Source of the DNA: Hydrogenophaga taeniospiralis CCUG 15921
GTDB taxonomy: Bacteria; Pseudomonadota; Gammaproteobacteria; Burkholderiales; Burkholderiaceae_C
NCBI RefSeq assembly: GCF_001592305.1
Contig: NZ_BCWR01000005.1
Span: forward strand, 1-64,000
Length of the DNA stretch: 64,000 nucleotides
Direction of reading: 5' to 3'
This document shows positions 38,498 through 51,545 of this stretch, piece after piece. The notes under the pieces are model-generated. The model made no database searches. It saw only the letters and a list, made by a program, of their open reading frames with translations, and was not told where the DNA came from. Position 1 is the stretch's first letter. The number at the start of each line of letters is the position of its first letter. Made by a program: the position numbers and the translations under genes.

Positions 38498-39388
38498 CTA
38501 CAGACCCAGCGCTCGCAGATCGAGCTGGCCGTTGTGCACCGGCGGGCACCAGAAATAGGCGCCGGTTTCGGGTTCGGTGAAGGTGTACAGGGCATCGGTG
38601 ATGCCATCTTCTGCGCCCGACATGCGCCGCAGCTGTGCTTCGAAGGCGTCCAGTGAATGCCCGAAGGCCGTGAACACGAGCCCGCCTTCGTTGCCCTCGG
38701 CCCAGGGCATGGAACGACGCAGCACGAAAGCCTCGGGTTCGAAGCTTTCCTGGGCGGTGCGCTTCACATGGGCCGATTCGGGCGCGTCGTCGATCTCTTC
38801 GTTGCTGTCGCGCTCGCGGCCGATGGCGTGGTCCTGCTGCTGGCGCGGCATGGCCTCGAAGCGGCTCATGTGGTGGCGCCAGCGCTGCACCGCCACGAAG
38901 CTGCTGCCGGCCAGCGCGCCCGCGCTTTCGGGCAGCAGGGCTGCCGCCAGCGCCGCATCGCCCTTGGGGTTTTCGGTGCCGTCTTCGTAGCCGGTCAGGT
39001 CGCGGCCGTTGTCGTGGCAGAAGGCGTCGGTGATGTCTGTGACGTCGAAGGCGGGTGCGAGCAGGGCCTCAAGATGGCGGCTTCGGATCAGCAACTCGCC
39101 CCGGTCGGTGCCGCGCAGCCAGAGCAGAAGATCGGTCGGGGTGGCGGGCAGCTTGGTGCGTGCGCCGTCGATCCCCCGAAACGTGCGCAGGCCGGGCAGT
39201 TCGACACCCAGCTCGCGCACCAGCGATTCACCCAGACCGGCCACGGTGGCGCGGCCATCGGCCTCTTGCGCCAGAGCGCGCAGCACGCTCTGTGGCTGGG
39301 CGCCCATCCTCAGCTGGCAGGTGAGGTAGCGGCCCTGGGCGGGAATGGGTTCAAGGATGCCGGGCTGGGCCAGACGGGCGAGAGACAT
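38498..39388 (-). CDS. DyP-type heme peroxidase
   Basis: 296 residues. The DyP signature GYEDGTENP (133-141, catalytic Asp136) and the proximal heme His in ESAHVKRT (about 209) are present, with a later SMPWAEGNEGGLVFTAFGHSLD region. No Tat or Sec signal is visible, so it is cytoplasmic or encapsulated. The start is the ATG at 39388 with GGAG upstream. It may decolourise dyes or defend against peroxide; the physiological substrate is unknown. No encapsulin gene is next to it. Confidence 0.9.
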   Translation of the reverse strand: MSLARLAQPGILEPIPAQGRYLTCQLRMGAQPQSVLRALAQEADGRATVAGLGESLVRELGVELPGLRTFRGIDGARTKLPATPTDLLLWLRGTDRGELLIRSRHLEALLAPAFDVTDITDAFCHDNGRDLTGYEDGTENPKGDAALAAALLPESAGALAGSSFVAVQRWRHHMSRFEAMPRQQQDHAIGRERDSNEEIDDAPESAHVKRTAQESFEPEAFVLRRSMPWAEGNEGGLVFTAFGHSLDAFEAQLRRMSGAEDGITDALYTFTEPETGAYFWCPPVHNGQLDLRALGL

Positions 39389-39503
39389 GGGTAGGGCTCC
39401 TGATCGTGGGCGCTGTTCGCGGCCACGGTGTGGCGGGCGAACGGAAGGAGCCCGGAATTTACCAGCGCCGCGCCGCCAGGCAGGGCGGCGCTGGCTCGGC
39501 CTC

Positions 39504-40205
39504 TCAGGTGGCCGCTTCCAACCCGTTTTGGAAGTGCTCTTGCATGCGCTGGCGGGTGAGCGTGGCATCGCGCGCGAGCAGGGCGGCCATGACGGCGCGG
39601 TGTTCGGCCAGCGATTCGTCGATGCGCCCGGTCTTGAGCAGCGAGTTGTGGCGGTTGAGCTTCATGACCTTGCGCAGGTCGGCGACCATCTGTTCGCGCC
39701 AGCGGTTGTTGGCCAGTTCGAGCAGGCGCATGTGAAACCGCTCGTTGATCGCGAAGAAGCGGTCGCGCTGGCCCAACGCGGCTTCCAGTTCGGTGTGCAG
39801 GGCCTGCAGTTCGGCCAGCTCGCTGTCGGTGGCGCGTTCCGCCACCACACCGGCGGCGTCCGATTCGAGCAGGGCCAGCAGGTGGTAGACATCGGCCAGG
39901 TCTTTCTCGGACACTTCGGTCACGTAGGCGCCGCGTCGCACCTTCATGGTCACCAGGCCCTCGGCGGCCAGCACCTTGAGCGCTTCGCGCAGGGGCGTGC
40001 GGCTGATGCCGTATTCCTCGGCGAGTTTGAGCTCGTCGATCCAGCTGCCAGGCTCCAGCTCACGGCTGAAGATGCGCTGGCGCAGCAGTTCGGCGACTTC
40101 TTCGTACAGGGCGCGGGGGGCAAGCGACAGGGCGGACATGGGGCGTGTGACGGGATCGGTGTGACTGACAGGCGCTGATTGTAAGGCAGTAGGAATATTT
40201 TGCAT
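39504..40205 (-). CDS. GntR-family transcriptional regulator, FCD subfamily
   Basis: 233 residues from ATG 40205, or 211 from ATG 40139; neither has a clear ribosome binding site, and the family fold begins near the second. Winged helix: IDELKLAEEYGISRTPLREALKVLAAEGLV. FCD domain: the FFAINERFHMRLLELANNRW metal-site helix and a C-terminal H-x-H-like HRAVMAALLARD region. It is divergent from the methylmalonyl-CoA mutase gene, so it probably controls propionyl-CoA catabolism, perhaps in response to a carboxylic acid. Confidence 0.88.
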   Translation of the reverse strand: MQNIPTALQSAPVSHTDPVTRPMSALSLAPRALYEEVAELLRQRIFSRELEPGSWIDELKLAEEYGISRTPLREALKVLAAEGLVTMKVRRGAYVTEVSEKDLADVYHLLALLESDAAGVVAERATDSELAELQALHTELEAALGQRDRFFAINERFHMRLLELANNRWREQMVADLRKVMKLNRHNSLLKTGRIDESLAEHRAVMAALLARDATLTRQRMQEHFQNGLEAAT

Positions 40206-40227
40206 CAATAATTATGAATGATATAAA
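40199..40227 (+). promoter_or_regulatory. Candidate promoter of the methylmalonyl-CoA mutase gene
   Basis: TTTGCA (40199-40204), 17 bases, TATAAA (40222-40227). An AT palindrome ATAATTAT (40208-40215) lies in the spacer and could be a site for the divergent GntR regulator. Confidence 0.45.
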
Positions 40228-40302
40228 ATCAGCGCTGCTTTCCGCCGATGCCCCCAAGCCCGGATTGCCGCCGTTCCTGTTGCCTACCCACACCGCCCCG
40301 CC

Positions 40303-42471
40303 ATGAGCCAGAGCCAAAACCCGCCCGAATTCAAGCCCGCCACCCTCGAAGCCTGGACCAAGGCGGCCCAGAAATCCGCGCCCGGCGGTGACGTGGCCGC
40401 GCTGAACTGGCTCACGCCCGACGGCATCAGCGTCAAGCCGCTGTACACGGCGGCCGACACGGCGAACCTGCCGTACACCAACACCTTGCCGGGCTTTGAG
40501 CCCTTCATCCGTGGCCCGCAGGCCACCATGTACGCGGTGCGGCCCTGGACGATCCGCCAGTACGCCGGGTTTTCCACCGCCGAAGAATCCAACGCCTTCT
40601 ACCGCAAGGCGCTGGCCGCGGGCGGGCAGGGCGTGTCGGTCGCCTTCGACCTGGCCACGCACCGTGGCTACGACTCCGACCACCCGCGCGTCACTGGCGA
40701 CGTCGGCAAGGCCGGCGTCGCGATCGACTCGGTGGAGGACATGAAGATCCTCTTCGACCAGATCCCGCTCGACAAGGTGAGTGTGTCCATGACCATGAAC
40801 GGCGCCGTGCTGCCGGTGTTGGCCGGCTATGTGATCGCGGCCGAAGAGCAGGGCGTGTCGCAGGACAAGCTCAGCGGAACGATTCAGAACGACATTCTGA
40901 AAGAGTTCATGGTCCGCAACACCTATATCTACCCGCCCGAGCCGTCGATGAAAATCATCGGCGACATCATCGAGTACACGGCCCAGCACATGCCGAAGTT
41001 CAACTCGATCTCGATCTCGGGTTATCACATGCAGGAGGCGGGCGCCAACCAGGCGCTGGAACTGGCCTTCACCCTGGCCGACGGCAAGGAGTATGTGAAG
41101 ACCGCGATCGCCAAGGGCATGGACGTGGACGGCTTCGCCGGACGCCTCAGTTTCTTCTGGGCGATCGGCATGAATTTCTACCTGGAGATCGCCAAGATGC
41201 GCGCCGCCCGCCTGCTGTGGACGCGCATCATGAAAGGCTTCGACGCCAAGAATCCCAAGAGCCTGATGCTGCGCACCCATTGCCAGACCTCGGGCTGGAG
41301 CCTGACCGAGCAGGACCCGTACAACAACGTGGTGCGCACCGCCATCGAGGCCATGGCGGCGGTGTTCGGCGGCACGCAGAGCTTGCACACCAACTCGTTT
41401 GACGAAGCCATCGCCCTACCGACCGAGTTCAGCGCCCGCATCGCCCGCAACACCCAGCTCATCATCCAGGAAGAGACCCACATCACCAGCGTGGTCGACC
41501 CCTGGGCCGGCAGCTACATGATGGAGAGCCTGACCCAGGAAATGGCCGACAAGGCCTGGGCCATCATCGAAGAGGTCGAGGCCATGGGGGGCATGACCAA
41601 GGCCGTGGACAGCGGTTGGGCCAAGCTGAAGATCGAAGCGGCAGCCGCTGAAAAGCAGGCGCGCATCGACAGCGGCAAGGACGTGATCGTCGGCGTCAAC
41701 AAATACAAGCTCAAGACCGAAGATGCGATCGAAGCGCGCGACATCGACAACGTCGCCGTGCGCGACGGACAGATCGCCCGCCTGAAAGCCATCCGTGCCA
41801 GCCGCGATGCGGGTAAGGTGGAGGCGGCGCTGAACGCGCTGACCGCTGCCGCCGAGTCCGGCCAGGGCAACCTGCTGGACCTGAGCATCCAGGCCATGCG
41901 CCTGCGCGCCACCGTGGGCGAGGTGAGCGATGCGTTGGAAAAAGTTTTTGGGCGCCACCGCGCCGATACACAAAAGGTGACCGGTGTGTACGCTGCCGCA
42001 TACGACTCTGCCGAAGGCTGGGACGCCCTGAAGGGTGAGATCAACGACTTCGCCGTCGCGCAGGGGCGCCGCCCGCGCGTGATGATCAGCAAACTCGGCC
42101 AGGACGGCCACGACCGCGGCGCCAAGGTGGTGGCCACGGCCTTCGCCGACCTGGGCTTTGACGTGGACATGGGTCCGCTGTTCCAGACGCCCGAAGAATG
42201 CGCCCGCCAGGCGATTGAAAACGACGTGCACGCGGTCGGCGTGAGCACGCTTGCCGCTGGCCACAAGACCCTGGTGCCGGCCATCATTGCCGAGCTCAAG
42301 AAGCAGGGGGCCGACGACATCATCGTGTTCGTGGGCGGCGTGATCCCGCGACAGGACTACGAGATGCTGTATGAGGCCGGCGTCAAGGGCATCTACGGCC
42401 CGGGCACACCGATTCCGGCCAGTGCGAAGGACGTGCTGGAACAGATCAAGAAGGCATTGGGACGGGTTTGA
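40303..42471 (+). CDS. scpA: Methylmalonyl-CoA mutase, single-chain
   Basis: 722 residues. The N-terminal TIM-barrel mutase domain ([75 protein letters not shown]) is joined to a C-terminal cobalamin domain (591-722) with the base-off motif DGHDRG (601-606, His603). It converts methylmalonyl-CoA to succinyl-CoA with adenosylcobalamin. The single-chain form resembles E. coli ScpA. MeaB follows directly; PccB and PccA come next, giving the full propionyl-CoA route apart from a proven epimerase. Confidence 0.96.
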   Translation: MSQSQNPPEFKPATLEAWTKAAQKSAPGGDVAALNWLTPDGISVKPLYTAADTANLPYTNTLPGFEPFIRGPQATMYAVRPWTIRQYAGFSTAEESNAFYRKALAAGGQGVSVAFDLATHRGYDSDHPRVTGDVGKAGVAIDSVEDMKILFDQIPLDKVSVSMTMNGAVLPVLAGYVIAAEEQGVSQDKLSGTIQNDILKEFMVRNTYIYPPEPSMKIIGDIIEYTAQHMPKFNSISISGYHMQEAGANQALELAFTLADGKEYVKTAIAKGMDVDGFAGRLSFFWAIGMNFYLEIAKMRAARLLWTRIMKGFDAKNPKSLMLRTHCQTSGWSLTEQDPYNNVVRTAIEAMAAVFGGTQSLHTNSFDEAIALPTEFSARIARNTQLIIQEETHITSVVDPWAGSYMMESLTQEMADKAWAIIEEVEAMGGMTKAVDSGWAKLKIEAAAAEKQARIDSGKDVIVGVNKYKLKTEDAIEARDIDNVAVRDGQIARLKAIRASRDAGKVEAALNALTAAAESGQGNLLDLSIQAMRLRATVGEVSDALEKVFGRHRADTQKVTGVYAAAYDSAEGWDALKGEINDFAVAQGRRPRVMISKLGQDGHDRGAKVVATAFADLGFDVDMGPLFQTPEECARQAIENDVHAVGVSTLAAGHKTLVPAIIAELKKQGADDIIVFVGGVIPRQDYEMLYEAGVKGIYGPGTPIPASAKDVLEQIKKALGRV

Positions 42472-43511
42472 TGCCTGCGTCGCGACCAACAACCTCCGTT
42501 CGGTCTGAGCCTGTCGAGGGGCTTGCCAGCCACGTCTTGTCTGGCGCCCCCATGGCACAGCGCCGCGCCATGGCCAAGGCCATCACGCTGCTCGAATCGA
42601 CCCGCGCGGACCACCGCGCGTTGGGCGATGAGTTGTTGACCGCGCTGCTGCCGCACACCGGCCAGTCGTTCCGGCTCGGCATCAGCGGCGTGCCGGGCGT
42701 GGGCAAGAGCACGTTCATCGAGTCCCTGGGCTTGTATCTGATCGGGCTGGGCCACCGCGTGGCGGTGCTGACCATCGACCCTTCGTCCACCGTGTCGGGT
42801 GGCTCCATCCTGGGCGACAAGACCCGCATGGAGCACCTGAGCGTGCACGAACGGGCCTACATCCGCCCCAGCCCGAGCAGCGGCACGCTGGGCGGTGTGG
42901 CCGAGAAGACGCGCGAGGCCATGCTGGTCTGCGAGGCTGCGGGTTATGACGTGGTGATCGTCGAGACCGTGGGCGTGGGCCAAAGCGAAACGGCGGTGGC
43001 CAACATGACCGACATGTTCGTGCTGCTGCAGTTGCCCAACGCGGGTGACGATCTGCAGGCGATCAAGAAGGGCGTGATGGAGCTGGCCGACCTCGTGGTG
43101 ATCAACAAGGCCGATCTCGACCCCGACGCCGCCACCCGCGCGCGCGCGCAGATCACGTCATCGCTGCGCTTGCTGGGTCTGCACGGGCATCCCGAGCATG
43201 CTCACCATGATGAGTCGATCTGGCATCCGCAAGTGATCCAGATCAGCGCGCTGCACAAGCAGGGCGTCGACCATTTCTGGGATGCCGTGACGCAGTTCCG
43301 CGGGCTGCAGACCGCCAACGGCCATCTCGCCGCGCGCCGCCAAGGGCAGGCCCGAGCCTGGATGTGGGAGCGCATAGAAGCCGGTCTGAAACAGCGTTTT
43401 CGCGACCACCCGGCGGTGCGCGCGCAACTGGATGCGGTCACGCAGGCCGTGCTCGCCGGTACGTTGCCAGCCTCCACCGCCGCGCGCCAATTGCTCGAAC
43501 TGTTTGACTGA
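42471..43511 (+). CDS. meaB: MeaB/ArgK-family GTPase, chaperone of methylmalonyl-CoA mutase
   Basis: 346 residues. Walker A GVPGVGKS (73-80), VLTIDPSS, the [14 protein letters not shown] switch region, [14 protein letters not shown] and the base-specific NKAD are all present. It gates cofactor loading and protects the mutase. Its ATG overlaps the mutase stop (TGATG). Residues 9-17 (SVRSEPVEG) are encoded by a copy of a dispersed REP-like sequence, an odd in-frame insertion in an otherwise recognisable N-terminus. The ATG at 42552 would avoid it but would cut family-like residues (LASHVLSG). Confidence 0.93.
   Translation: MPASRPTTSVRSEPVEGLASHVLSGAPMAQRRAMAKAITLLESTRADHRALGDELLTALLPHTGQSFRLGISGVPGVGKSTFIESLGLYLIGLGHRVAVLTIDPSSTVSGGSILGDKTRMEHLSVHERAYIRPSPSSGTLGGVAEKTREAMLVCEAAGYDVVIVETVGVGQSETAVANMTDMFVLLQLPNAGDDLQAIKKGVMELADLVVINKADLDPDAATRARAQITSSLRLLGLHGHPEHAHHDESIWHPQVIQISALHKQGVDHFWDAVTQFRGLQTANGHLAARRQGQARAWMWERIEAGLKQRFRDHPAVRAQLDAVTQAVLAGTLPASTAARQLLELFD
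42496..42521 (+). repeat. REP-like element inside the meaB 5' coding region
   Basis: CCGTTCGGTCTGAGCCTGTC followed by GAGGGG closely matches the dispersed proteobacterial repeat of the form CCGTTCGGGCTGAGCCTGTC. Such copies usually lie between genes; this one is translated. Confidence 0.6.
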
Positions 43512-43540
43512 ATCTGAACCGATTTTTCTGGAGAAAACGC

Positions 43541-45073
43541 ATGCAAGACATCCTGGAACAACTCGAAGAAAAGCGCGCCGCGGCACGCCTGGGCGGCGGG
43601 CAAAAGCGCATCGACGCGCAGCACGCCAAGGGCAAGCTCACGGCGCGTGAGCGGCTGGAAGTGCTGCTCGACGAAGGCACGTTTGAAGAGTGGGACATGT
43701 TCGTCGAGCACCGCTGCACCGACTTCGGCATGCAGGACAACAAGATCCCCGGTGACGGCGTGGTCACTGGCTACGGCATGATCAACGGCCGCCTGGTGTT
43801 CGTCTTCAGCCAGGACTTCACGGTGTTCGGCGGCGCGCTCTCCGAGGCGCATGCCGAGAAGATCTGCAAGATCATGGACCAGGCCATGAAGGTCGGTGCC
43901 CCGGTGATCGGCCTCAACGACTCGGGCGGTGCTCGCATCCAGGAAGGCGTGGCTTCGCTCGGGGGTTACGCCGACGTGTTCCAGCGCAACGTGATGGCCA
44001 GCGGCGTGGTGCCGCAGATCAGCATGATCATGGGCCCCTCGGCCGGTGGCGCGGTGTATTCGCCCGCCATGACCGACTTCATCTTCATGGTCAAGGATTC
44101 GAGCTACATGTTCGTCACCGGCCCCGAGGTGGTGAAGACCGTGACGCACGAGGAAGTGACCTCCGAAGAGCTGGGCGGCGCCATCACGCACACGACCAAG
44201 AGCGGCGTGGCCGACCTCGCGTTCGAGAACGACGTGGAAGCGCTGCTAATGCTGCGCCGGCTCTACAACTACCTGCCGCTGAACAACCGCGAAAAGGCAC
44301 CCGTGCGCCCCAGCGGCGACCCGATCGACCGCATGGAGCTGAGCCTGGACACCCTGGTGCCCGAGAACCCGAACAAGCCCTATGACATGAAGGAGCTGAT
44401 CGTCAAGACGGTGGACGACGGCGACTTCTTCGAGCTGCAGCCCGAGTACGCGAAGAACATCCTGATCGGCTTTGCGCGCATGGACGGCCAGACGGTGGGC
44501 ATCGTGGCCAACCAGCCGCTGGTGCTGGCCGGCTGCCTGGACATCAAGAGCAGCATCAAGGCTGCGCGTTTCGTGCGTTTCTGCGATGCGTTCAACATCC
44601 CGGTGGTCACCTTTGTGGACGTTCCCGGTTTCATGCCCGGTACCAGCCAGGAGTACGGCGGCATCATCAAACACGGCGCCAAGCTGCTCTACGCCTACGC
44701 GGAATGCACGGTGCCGAAGATCACAGTGATCACGCGCAAGGCCTATGGTGGCGCTTACGACGTGATGGCCTCCAAGCACTTGCGCGGCGACGTGAACTTC
44801 GCCTGGCCCAACGCCGAGATCGCGGTGATGGGCGCCAAGGGCGCGGTGGAGATCATCTTCCGCGAAGAGAAGAAGGACCCGGCCAAGTTGGCGGGGCGCG
44901 AGGCCGAATACAAGGCCCGCTTCGCCAACCCCTTCGTGGCCGGCGCGCGTGGCTTCATCGACGACGTGATCCTGCCGCACGAGACGCGCAAGCGCATTTG
45001 CCGTTCGCTGGTGATGCTCAAGGACAAGAAGCTGGAAAACCCGTGGCGCAAGCACGGCAACATTCCGCTGTGA
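43541..45073 (+). CDS. pccB: Propionyl-CoA carboxylase, carboxyltransferase (beta) subunit
   Basis: 510 residues. Tandem crotonase-like carboxyltransferase domains: [21 protein letters not shown] at the start, [42 protein letters not shown] (acyl-CoA oxyanion glycines), VTSEELGGA and, in the second half, [31 protein letters not shown] and [15 protein letters not shown]. It moves the carboxyl group from biotin to propionyl-CoA. The carboxylase partner lies 323 bases downstream, an unusually long gap that holds two large inverted repeats. Confidence 0.95.
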   Translation: MQDILEQLEEKRAAARLGGGQKRIDAQHAKGKLTARERLEVLLDEGTFEEWDMFVEHRCTDFGMQDNKIPGDGVVTGYGMINGRLVFVFSQDFTVFGGALSEAHAEKICKIMDQAMKVGAPVIGLNDSGGARIQEGVASLGGYADVFQRNVMASGVVPQISMIMGPSAGGAVYSPAMTDFIFMVKDSSYMFVTGPEVVKTVTHEEVTSEELGGAITHTTKSGVADLAFENDVEALLMLRRLYNYLPLNNREKAPVRPSGDPIDRMELSLDTLVPENPNKPYDMKELIVKTVDDGDFFELQPEYAKNILIGFARMDGQTVGIVANQPLVLAGCLDIKSSIKAARFVRFCDAFNIPVVTFVDVPGFMPGTSQEYGGIIKHGAKLLYAYAECTVPKITVITRKAYGGAYDVMASKHLRGDVNFAWPNAEIAVMGAKGAVEIIFREEKKDPAKLAGREAEYKARFANPFVAGARGFIDDVILPHETRKRICRSLVMLKDKKLENPWRKHGNIPL

Positions 45074-45108
45074 TTTCTTTTGCGCGTGCCATGATTTTCT
45101 CTGGCGCT

Positions 45109-45196
45109 GAATCGGGCGGCGCGGACGTTTTGCTCCGTGTCCCCCGCGCTGCGCGCTCCTCCTTTACCTCCGCAAAACGCCCGCACCACCCGATTC
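45109..45196 (-). ncRNA. Long inverted repeat A, RNA-like structure best formed on the minus strand
   Basis: Arms 45109-45133 and 45172-45196 pair at 22 of 25 positions. The three mismatches are A/C on the plus strand, so they become G-U pairs on the minus strand. On that strand the loop reads AAGGAGGAGC (45164-45155), a small hairpin, then GGGGGACA (45145-45138). It shares this internal design with structure B. No RNA family is assigned; it could be a repeat element. Confidence 0.5.
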
Positions 45197-45240
45197 CGAG
45201 TGACGCGTGTTCGACCGGTTTCGTCTTCACCTCCTTCGCA

Positions 45241-45338
45241 GCCATGGGCACGGTGTGCCTGTCGCAGCGAAGTCAAGGAGGAGCCGCCCGCAGGTCGGCG
45301 GGGGACATGAGCGGAGGCAGGCGCACCGTGTCCATGGC
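45241..45338 (+). ncRNA. Long inverted repeat B, RNA-like structure best formed on the plus strand
   Basis: Arms 45241-45261 and 45318-45338 pair at 19 of 21 positions, and the other two become G-U pairs in plus-strand RNA. The loop has AAGGAGGAGC (45275-45284), a GC hairpin and GGGGGACA (45300-45307) followed by TGAGC. It is in the pccB-pccA gap, opposite in orientation to structure A, and ends 58 bases before the pccA start. Confidence 0.5.
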
Positions 45339-45396
45339 GGGCTCAGCACCAACTCACCAAACAAACAACACACCTGCTCTCGTCTAGGAGACTGAA

Positions 45397-47445
<2,049 letters not shown>

Positions 47446-47528
47446 GCCTGGCCGGTTGCAGCTTGACACCCCTGGAGCGCAGGGAATTGGGATACGCTTC
47501 AGACCGCTGCAACTTCCAGGGGTCCCGC

Positions 47529-48116
47529 ATGGAGCACGGTTTGGCATTCGCACTCGGTTGTCTTCGTCACCCGCGGCGCATGGGCGCCATCGCTCCCGCG
47601 TCCAGGGCCCTGGCCCGGGCCATCCGCGACGAGGTGCTGCGCAGCGAGCCCGGGGTGCTGATCGAGGTCGGGGCGGGCACCGGCGCCATCACCCGGGCGC
47701 TTGCACCGGCCCTGGTGGCGCTGGATCGTTTCGTGGTGTTCGAGCGCGATCCCGAATTCGCCGAGCTGCTGCGCGCCTCGTTCCCGCAGCTGGAGGTGCT
47801 CAACCATTGCGCCTCCCGCGTCGATCTGCTCACGATGGCCGCGGACACGCCGGTCACGCTGGTGTCGTCGCTGCCCTTGCTGTCCATGCCGGGCGACGAA
47901 GCGCGTGACTGCATCGAAGCCATGCTGACGCTGATCGCGCGCCAGCCCCGCTCCCGCCTGATCCAGTACACCTACGCGGCGCGCCATCTGCGCCCGTTCA
48001 GCGGCATCCCCGCTGGCTGGCGGTGGCGGCGTTCGGCCTCGGTATGGGCCAATCTGCCGCCCGCGACGGTCTGGGCGCTGGAGCAGGCGCCCCTTTCTCA
48101 CAACGGAATTCACTGA
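47529..48116 (+). CDS. PmtA/KsgA-like SAM-dependent methyltransferase
   Basis: 195 residues from ATG 47529; an earlier GTG at 47442 would overlap the pccA stop and add 29 poorly conserved-looking residues. FLGCLRHPRRMGAIAPASRALARAI-like N-terminus and VLIEVGAGTGAITRAL (SAM motif I) match the phosphatidylethanolamine N-methyltransferase/rRNA-dimethylase-like group. FVVFERDPEF is motif II, and TLVSSLPLLSMP stands at motif IV. Lipid methylation is the best guess, at low certainty. The weak ribosome site suggests coupling to pccA. Confidence 0.7.
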   Translation: MEHGLAFALGCLRHPRRMGAIAPASRALARAIRDEVLRSEPGVLIEVGAGTGAITRALAPALVALDRFVVFERDPEFAELLRASFPQLEVLNHCASRVDLLTMAADTPVTLVSSLPLLSMPGDEARDCIEAMLTLIARQPRSRLIQYTYAARHLRPFSGIPAGWRWRRSASVWANLPPATVWALEQAPLSHNGIH

Positions 48117-48119
48117 TTC

Positions 48120-48611
<492 letters not shown>

Positions 48612-48722
48612 TCGGGTTTTCCCCCGGCCCCGGTGCCGCGAAACGAAGCGCCTGGGCGGTTTTTCCCCCGCTGTTCGGGGCAAAGGCGTAGTGCCGGTTC
48701 CGTATTCTTGGCTTGTCCCCCG

Positions 48723-48742
48723 GGGGCGTTGACCGACGCCCC
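48723..48742. other. Hairpin upstream of a small hypothetical gene
   Basis: GGGGCGT, six-base loop, ACGCCCC: seven perfect pairs, 30 bases before the ATG at 48772. It could shape the leader or be a terminator without a T run. Confidence 0.3.
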
Positions 48743-48771
48743 TCCGAGTTCCATCGTTCGAGGAGCACGCC

Positions 48772-49110
48772 ATGAATGCCATGTCCCCGTCTTCGGCGGC
48801 CGCTTCAGCCGGCACCAGTCCCCAGGAGTTGCTGGCGCAAGGCGACGCGCGCTGGGTCCACCGACCGAGCCGCTGGCGCGAGCGTGAGCTGGCCATGCCC
48901 TGGCCGAACGATCTGCTGGAGATGTTCTGCCTGCGCATGGCGAACCACGGCATGAGCGTCAGCCGCACGCTGATGCAGTGTGACCGACGCTATGCCCTGC
49001 AGCAGCTGGCCGACGCGCACAACCTGGCCGACGACCGCTTGCGCCAGATGGTGGTTCAGTTGTTCCAGGACTACGAGGCCCGCCAGTCCGGCATCCGGAG
49101 CGCGCACTGA
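48772..49110 (+). CDS. Hypothetical protein, 112 residues
   Basis: I do not recognise it. The first 20 residues are low-complexity Ser/Ala; the rest is helical and charged ([34 protein letters not shown], then [35 protein letters not shown]). No signal peptide or membrane segment. GAGGAG eight bases before the ATG and GC-typical codon use support a real gene. It precedes the chemoreceptor gene by 92 bases on the same strand; a functional link is not shown. Confidence 0.65.
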   Translation: MNAMSPSSAAASAGTSPQELLAQGDARWVHRPSRWRERELAMPWPNDLLEMFCLRMANHGMSVSRTLMQCDRRYALQQLADAHNLADDRLRQMVVQLFQDYEARQSGIRSAH

Positions 49111-49202
49111 GCCGCCGCATTCCCGGCCTCAAGCTTGTCCCGTCGGGGTCGATAACCAGTTCATCCGTTTCGCCGAGAAACGAAGACCGAAAGAGTTCGC
49201 CC

Positions 49203-51518
49203 ATGTCCTTATTCAAACTCTTGCAGCCGGGTGTGCGGTTGATGCGCTTGCTGCGCCTGCCCACCAAGTTGGCCGTGCTGGCGCTGTTGTTGTTCATTCC
49301 CCTGGTGGTGATCAGCGTCTTGCTCACGCAGCGGCTGAACGAGGCCATTGCTTTCACCCAGGCCGAGGTGGATGGCTCTCGCCTGGTCCAGCACGTGCAC
49401 GCGGTCACGGTAGAGGTGCAGAAGCACCGTGGCCAGACCAATATGCTCATCGGCGGCGACGCATCGGCCCGCAACGCGGTGCAGGCCACGCGCGAGCAGC
49501 TGAAGCAGGCCCTGGCGAAGGTGGATGAGTCCCTGGCCAGGCGGCCGGACTTTGAACTGGGTAGCGATTGGGCGGCCTTGCACCGCGTGATGAGCGATCT
49601 GGCATCGAGTGAAAAACAATCGGCGCCGGACTCCTTTGCGCGGCACACCCAGCTGGTGCACGACCTGCACCGCTTCGTTTACACGGTGGCCGAGCGGTCG
49701 AATCTGTTGTTCGATCCGGACCCCGGCAGCTATTTCCTGATGGACATGGCGGTGACCCACGTGCCGCGCTGGGGTGAGTTGCTGGGGCAGGTGCGTGGCC
49801 TGGGAGCGGGCCAGCTCGCGCTCACCGAGCGCGATCCCGCGGTGGTCAATCGGGTGAACATGCTCATCGGCGATGCCAAGGCCACTACCGACGATGTGCT
49901 GCACCTGCAGCGTTTTGCACAGAAGTACGGCCAGGGTGACCGGCAGGGCCAGCAGACGCCACAGGCCGTGCAGTCTTTCCTGAGCGACGCCGAGCGGGCC
50001 ATGGGCTCGCAGGGTGGCATGTCCGCCTCGGACTACTTTGCCTCGGGCACCCAGGCCGTCAACGCGGTGTTCGCCTACCAGAACGCGGTCCAGGAGCGCA
50101 TGGACGCCTTGCTGATGGATCGGGTTTCCCAGGACCGGCGCTTGCGCATGCTGACGCTGGTCGTGGTGGGAACCGGCATCGTGCTGGTGCTCTATCTGAT
50201 GCTGTCGTTCTATTTCAGCTTCGTGATCGACTTGCGCCACGTCATCGACGTGATGCGCGAGACCTCTTCGGGCAATCTGTGCGCCCATGTCCAGGTCCGT
50301 GGGCGGGACGAGCTGGCCATGCTGGCCTCGCTGCTGGAAACCATGAACCGCAACCTGTCGGCGATGGTGGCCCAGGTTCGAAGCAACTCCGCACTGGTGG
50401 CCCACGCGGGACGGAGCCTGGCCCTGGGCAACCGCAACCTGGCCGACCGGACCGAGCAGCAGGCGGCGAACCTGGAGCAGACGGCCGCCAGCGTCGAGCA
50501 ACTCACGAGCACGGTGCAGCAGAACGCGCACACCGCCGGTGACTCCGATGCGCAGGCCGCCAAGGTCCGCGATGTGGCGGAGTCGGGCGCGCAGACCATG
50601 GGGGAGGCGGTCAACTCGGTGGAGGTCATCCAGAAGAGCGCGGTGCAGATGAGCGAGATCATCGGCGTCATCGACAGCCTGGCCTTCCAGACCAACATCC
50701 TGGCGCTCAACGCGGCCGTGGAGGCCGCCAGGGCTGGTGAGCAGGGGCGTGGTTTTGCCGTGGTGGCCAACGAGGTGCGCACGCTGGCCCAGCGTTCCGC
50801 AGCATCGGCCAAGGAAATCCGGCAACTCATCGAAGCGTCGGCCCAGCAGGTCGACACCAGTGTGCGTCAGATCCGTGCGGCCGGCACCAACATCACGCAG
50901 ATCGTCAACGGCGTGCGGGGCATGGCGAGCAACATGTCGCTGATCTCGGCCGCCAGTGCCGAGCAGAGCAGCGGCCTGAGCGAAATCTCATCGGCCGTGC
51001 GCCAGCTCGACGAGATCACCCAGCGCAATGCCCAGATGGTCGAACGTGCCGTGGCACAGGCCAATCAGCTGGAGGCGCGGGCATCCCATCTGTCACAGGC
51101 GGTGTCGTCGTTCGTGCTCCAGCAAGGCACGGCGGAGGAAGCCATGGAGATGGTGCGGCGGGCCATCGAGTACCGCTCCCGGCAGGGTGGCCGTGCGTAC
51201 ACGCAAGGCATCACGGATCCGGCCAACGGATTCCATGACCGCGACATGTATGTGTTCGCGCTGGACAGCGGCGGTCAGTACCTTGCGTTCGGTGGCAAGC
51301 CCGAAAAGGTCGGCAGCCGCGTGCAGGACATCGCCGGTGTCGACGGTCAGGCGCTGCTGGAGTCCATCGTGGCCCAGGCGGAACAGGAGCCCGGCTGGGT
51401 CGAATACGACATCGTCAACCCGCAGAGCGGTGCGATCCAGGCCAAGATGTCGTACGTGACCAAGGTGGACGAGCTCTACGTGGGTTGCGGGGTGTACAAG
51501 ACCGCGATCGTGGCCTGA
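49203..51518 (+). CDS. Methyl-accepting chemotaxis protein with C-terminal Cache-like domain
   Basis: 771 residues. TM1 about 22-43, a 270-residue periplasmic helical domain, TM2 about 318-340, and a HAMP domain. The cytoplasmic signalling hairpin follows with the universal tip region ([45 protein letters not shown]). About 125 residues after the methylation helices form a second sensor: [17 protein letters not shown], then [32 protein letters not shown] and [18 protein letters not shown], which read as a single Cache domain. Having Cache at the cytoplasmic C-terminus is atypical. Ligands are unknown. There are no che genes in the window. Confidence 0.9.
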   Translation: MSLFKLLQPGVRLMRLLRLPTKLAVLALLLFIPLVVISVLLTQRLNEAIAFTQAEVDGSRLVQHVHAVTVEVQKHRGQTNMLIGGDASARNAVQATREQLKQALAKVDESLARRPDFELGSDWAALHRVMSDLASSEKQSAPDSFARHTQLVHDLHRFVYTVAERSNLLFDPDPGSYFLMDMAVTHVPRWGELLGQVRGLGAGQLALTERDPAVVNRVNMLIGDAKATTDDVLHLQRFAQKYGQGDRQGQQTPQAVQSFLSDAERAMGSQGGMSASDYFASGTQAVNAVFAYQNAVQERMDALLMDRVSQDRRLRMLTLVVVGTGIVLVLYLMLSFYFSFVIDLRHVIDVMRETSSGNLCAHVQVRGRDELAMLASLLETMNRNLSAMVAQVRSNSALVAHAGRSLALGNRNLADRTEQQAANLEQTAASVEQLTSTVQQNAHTAGDSDAQAAKVRDVAESGAQTMGEAVNSVEVIQKSAVQMSEIIGVIDSLAFQTNILALNAAVEAARAGEQGRGFAVVANEVRTLAQRSAASAKEIRQLIEASAQQVDTSVRQIRAAGTNITQIVNGVRGMASNMSLISAASAEQSSGLSEISSAVRQLDEITQRNAQMVERAVAQANQLEARASHLSQAVSSFVLQQGTAEEAMEMVRRAIEYRSRQGGRAYTQGITDPANGFHDRDMYVFALDSGGQYLAFGGKPEKVGSRVQDIAGVDGQALLESIVAQAEQEPGWVEYDIVNPQSGAIQAKMSYVTKVDELYVGCGVYKTAIVA

Positions 51519-51545
51519 GAGGCTGCGGCTCGGGCGCGCTGAGCC

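Noticed and set aside
47446..47528. Sigma70 promoter for the PmtA-like gene
   Set aside because: A perfect TTGACA (47463) is present, but no -10 box is found at 15-19 bases.
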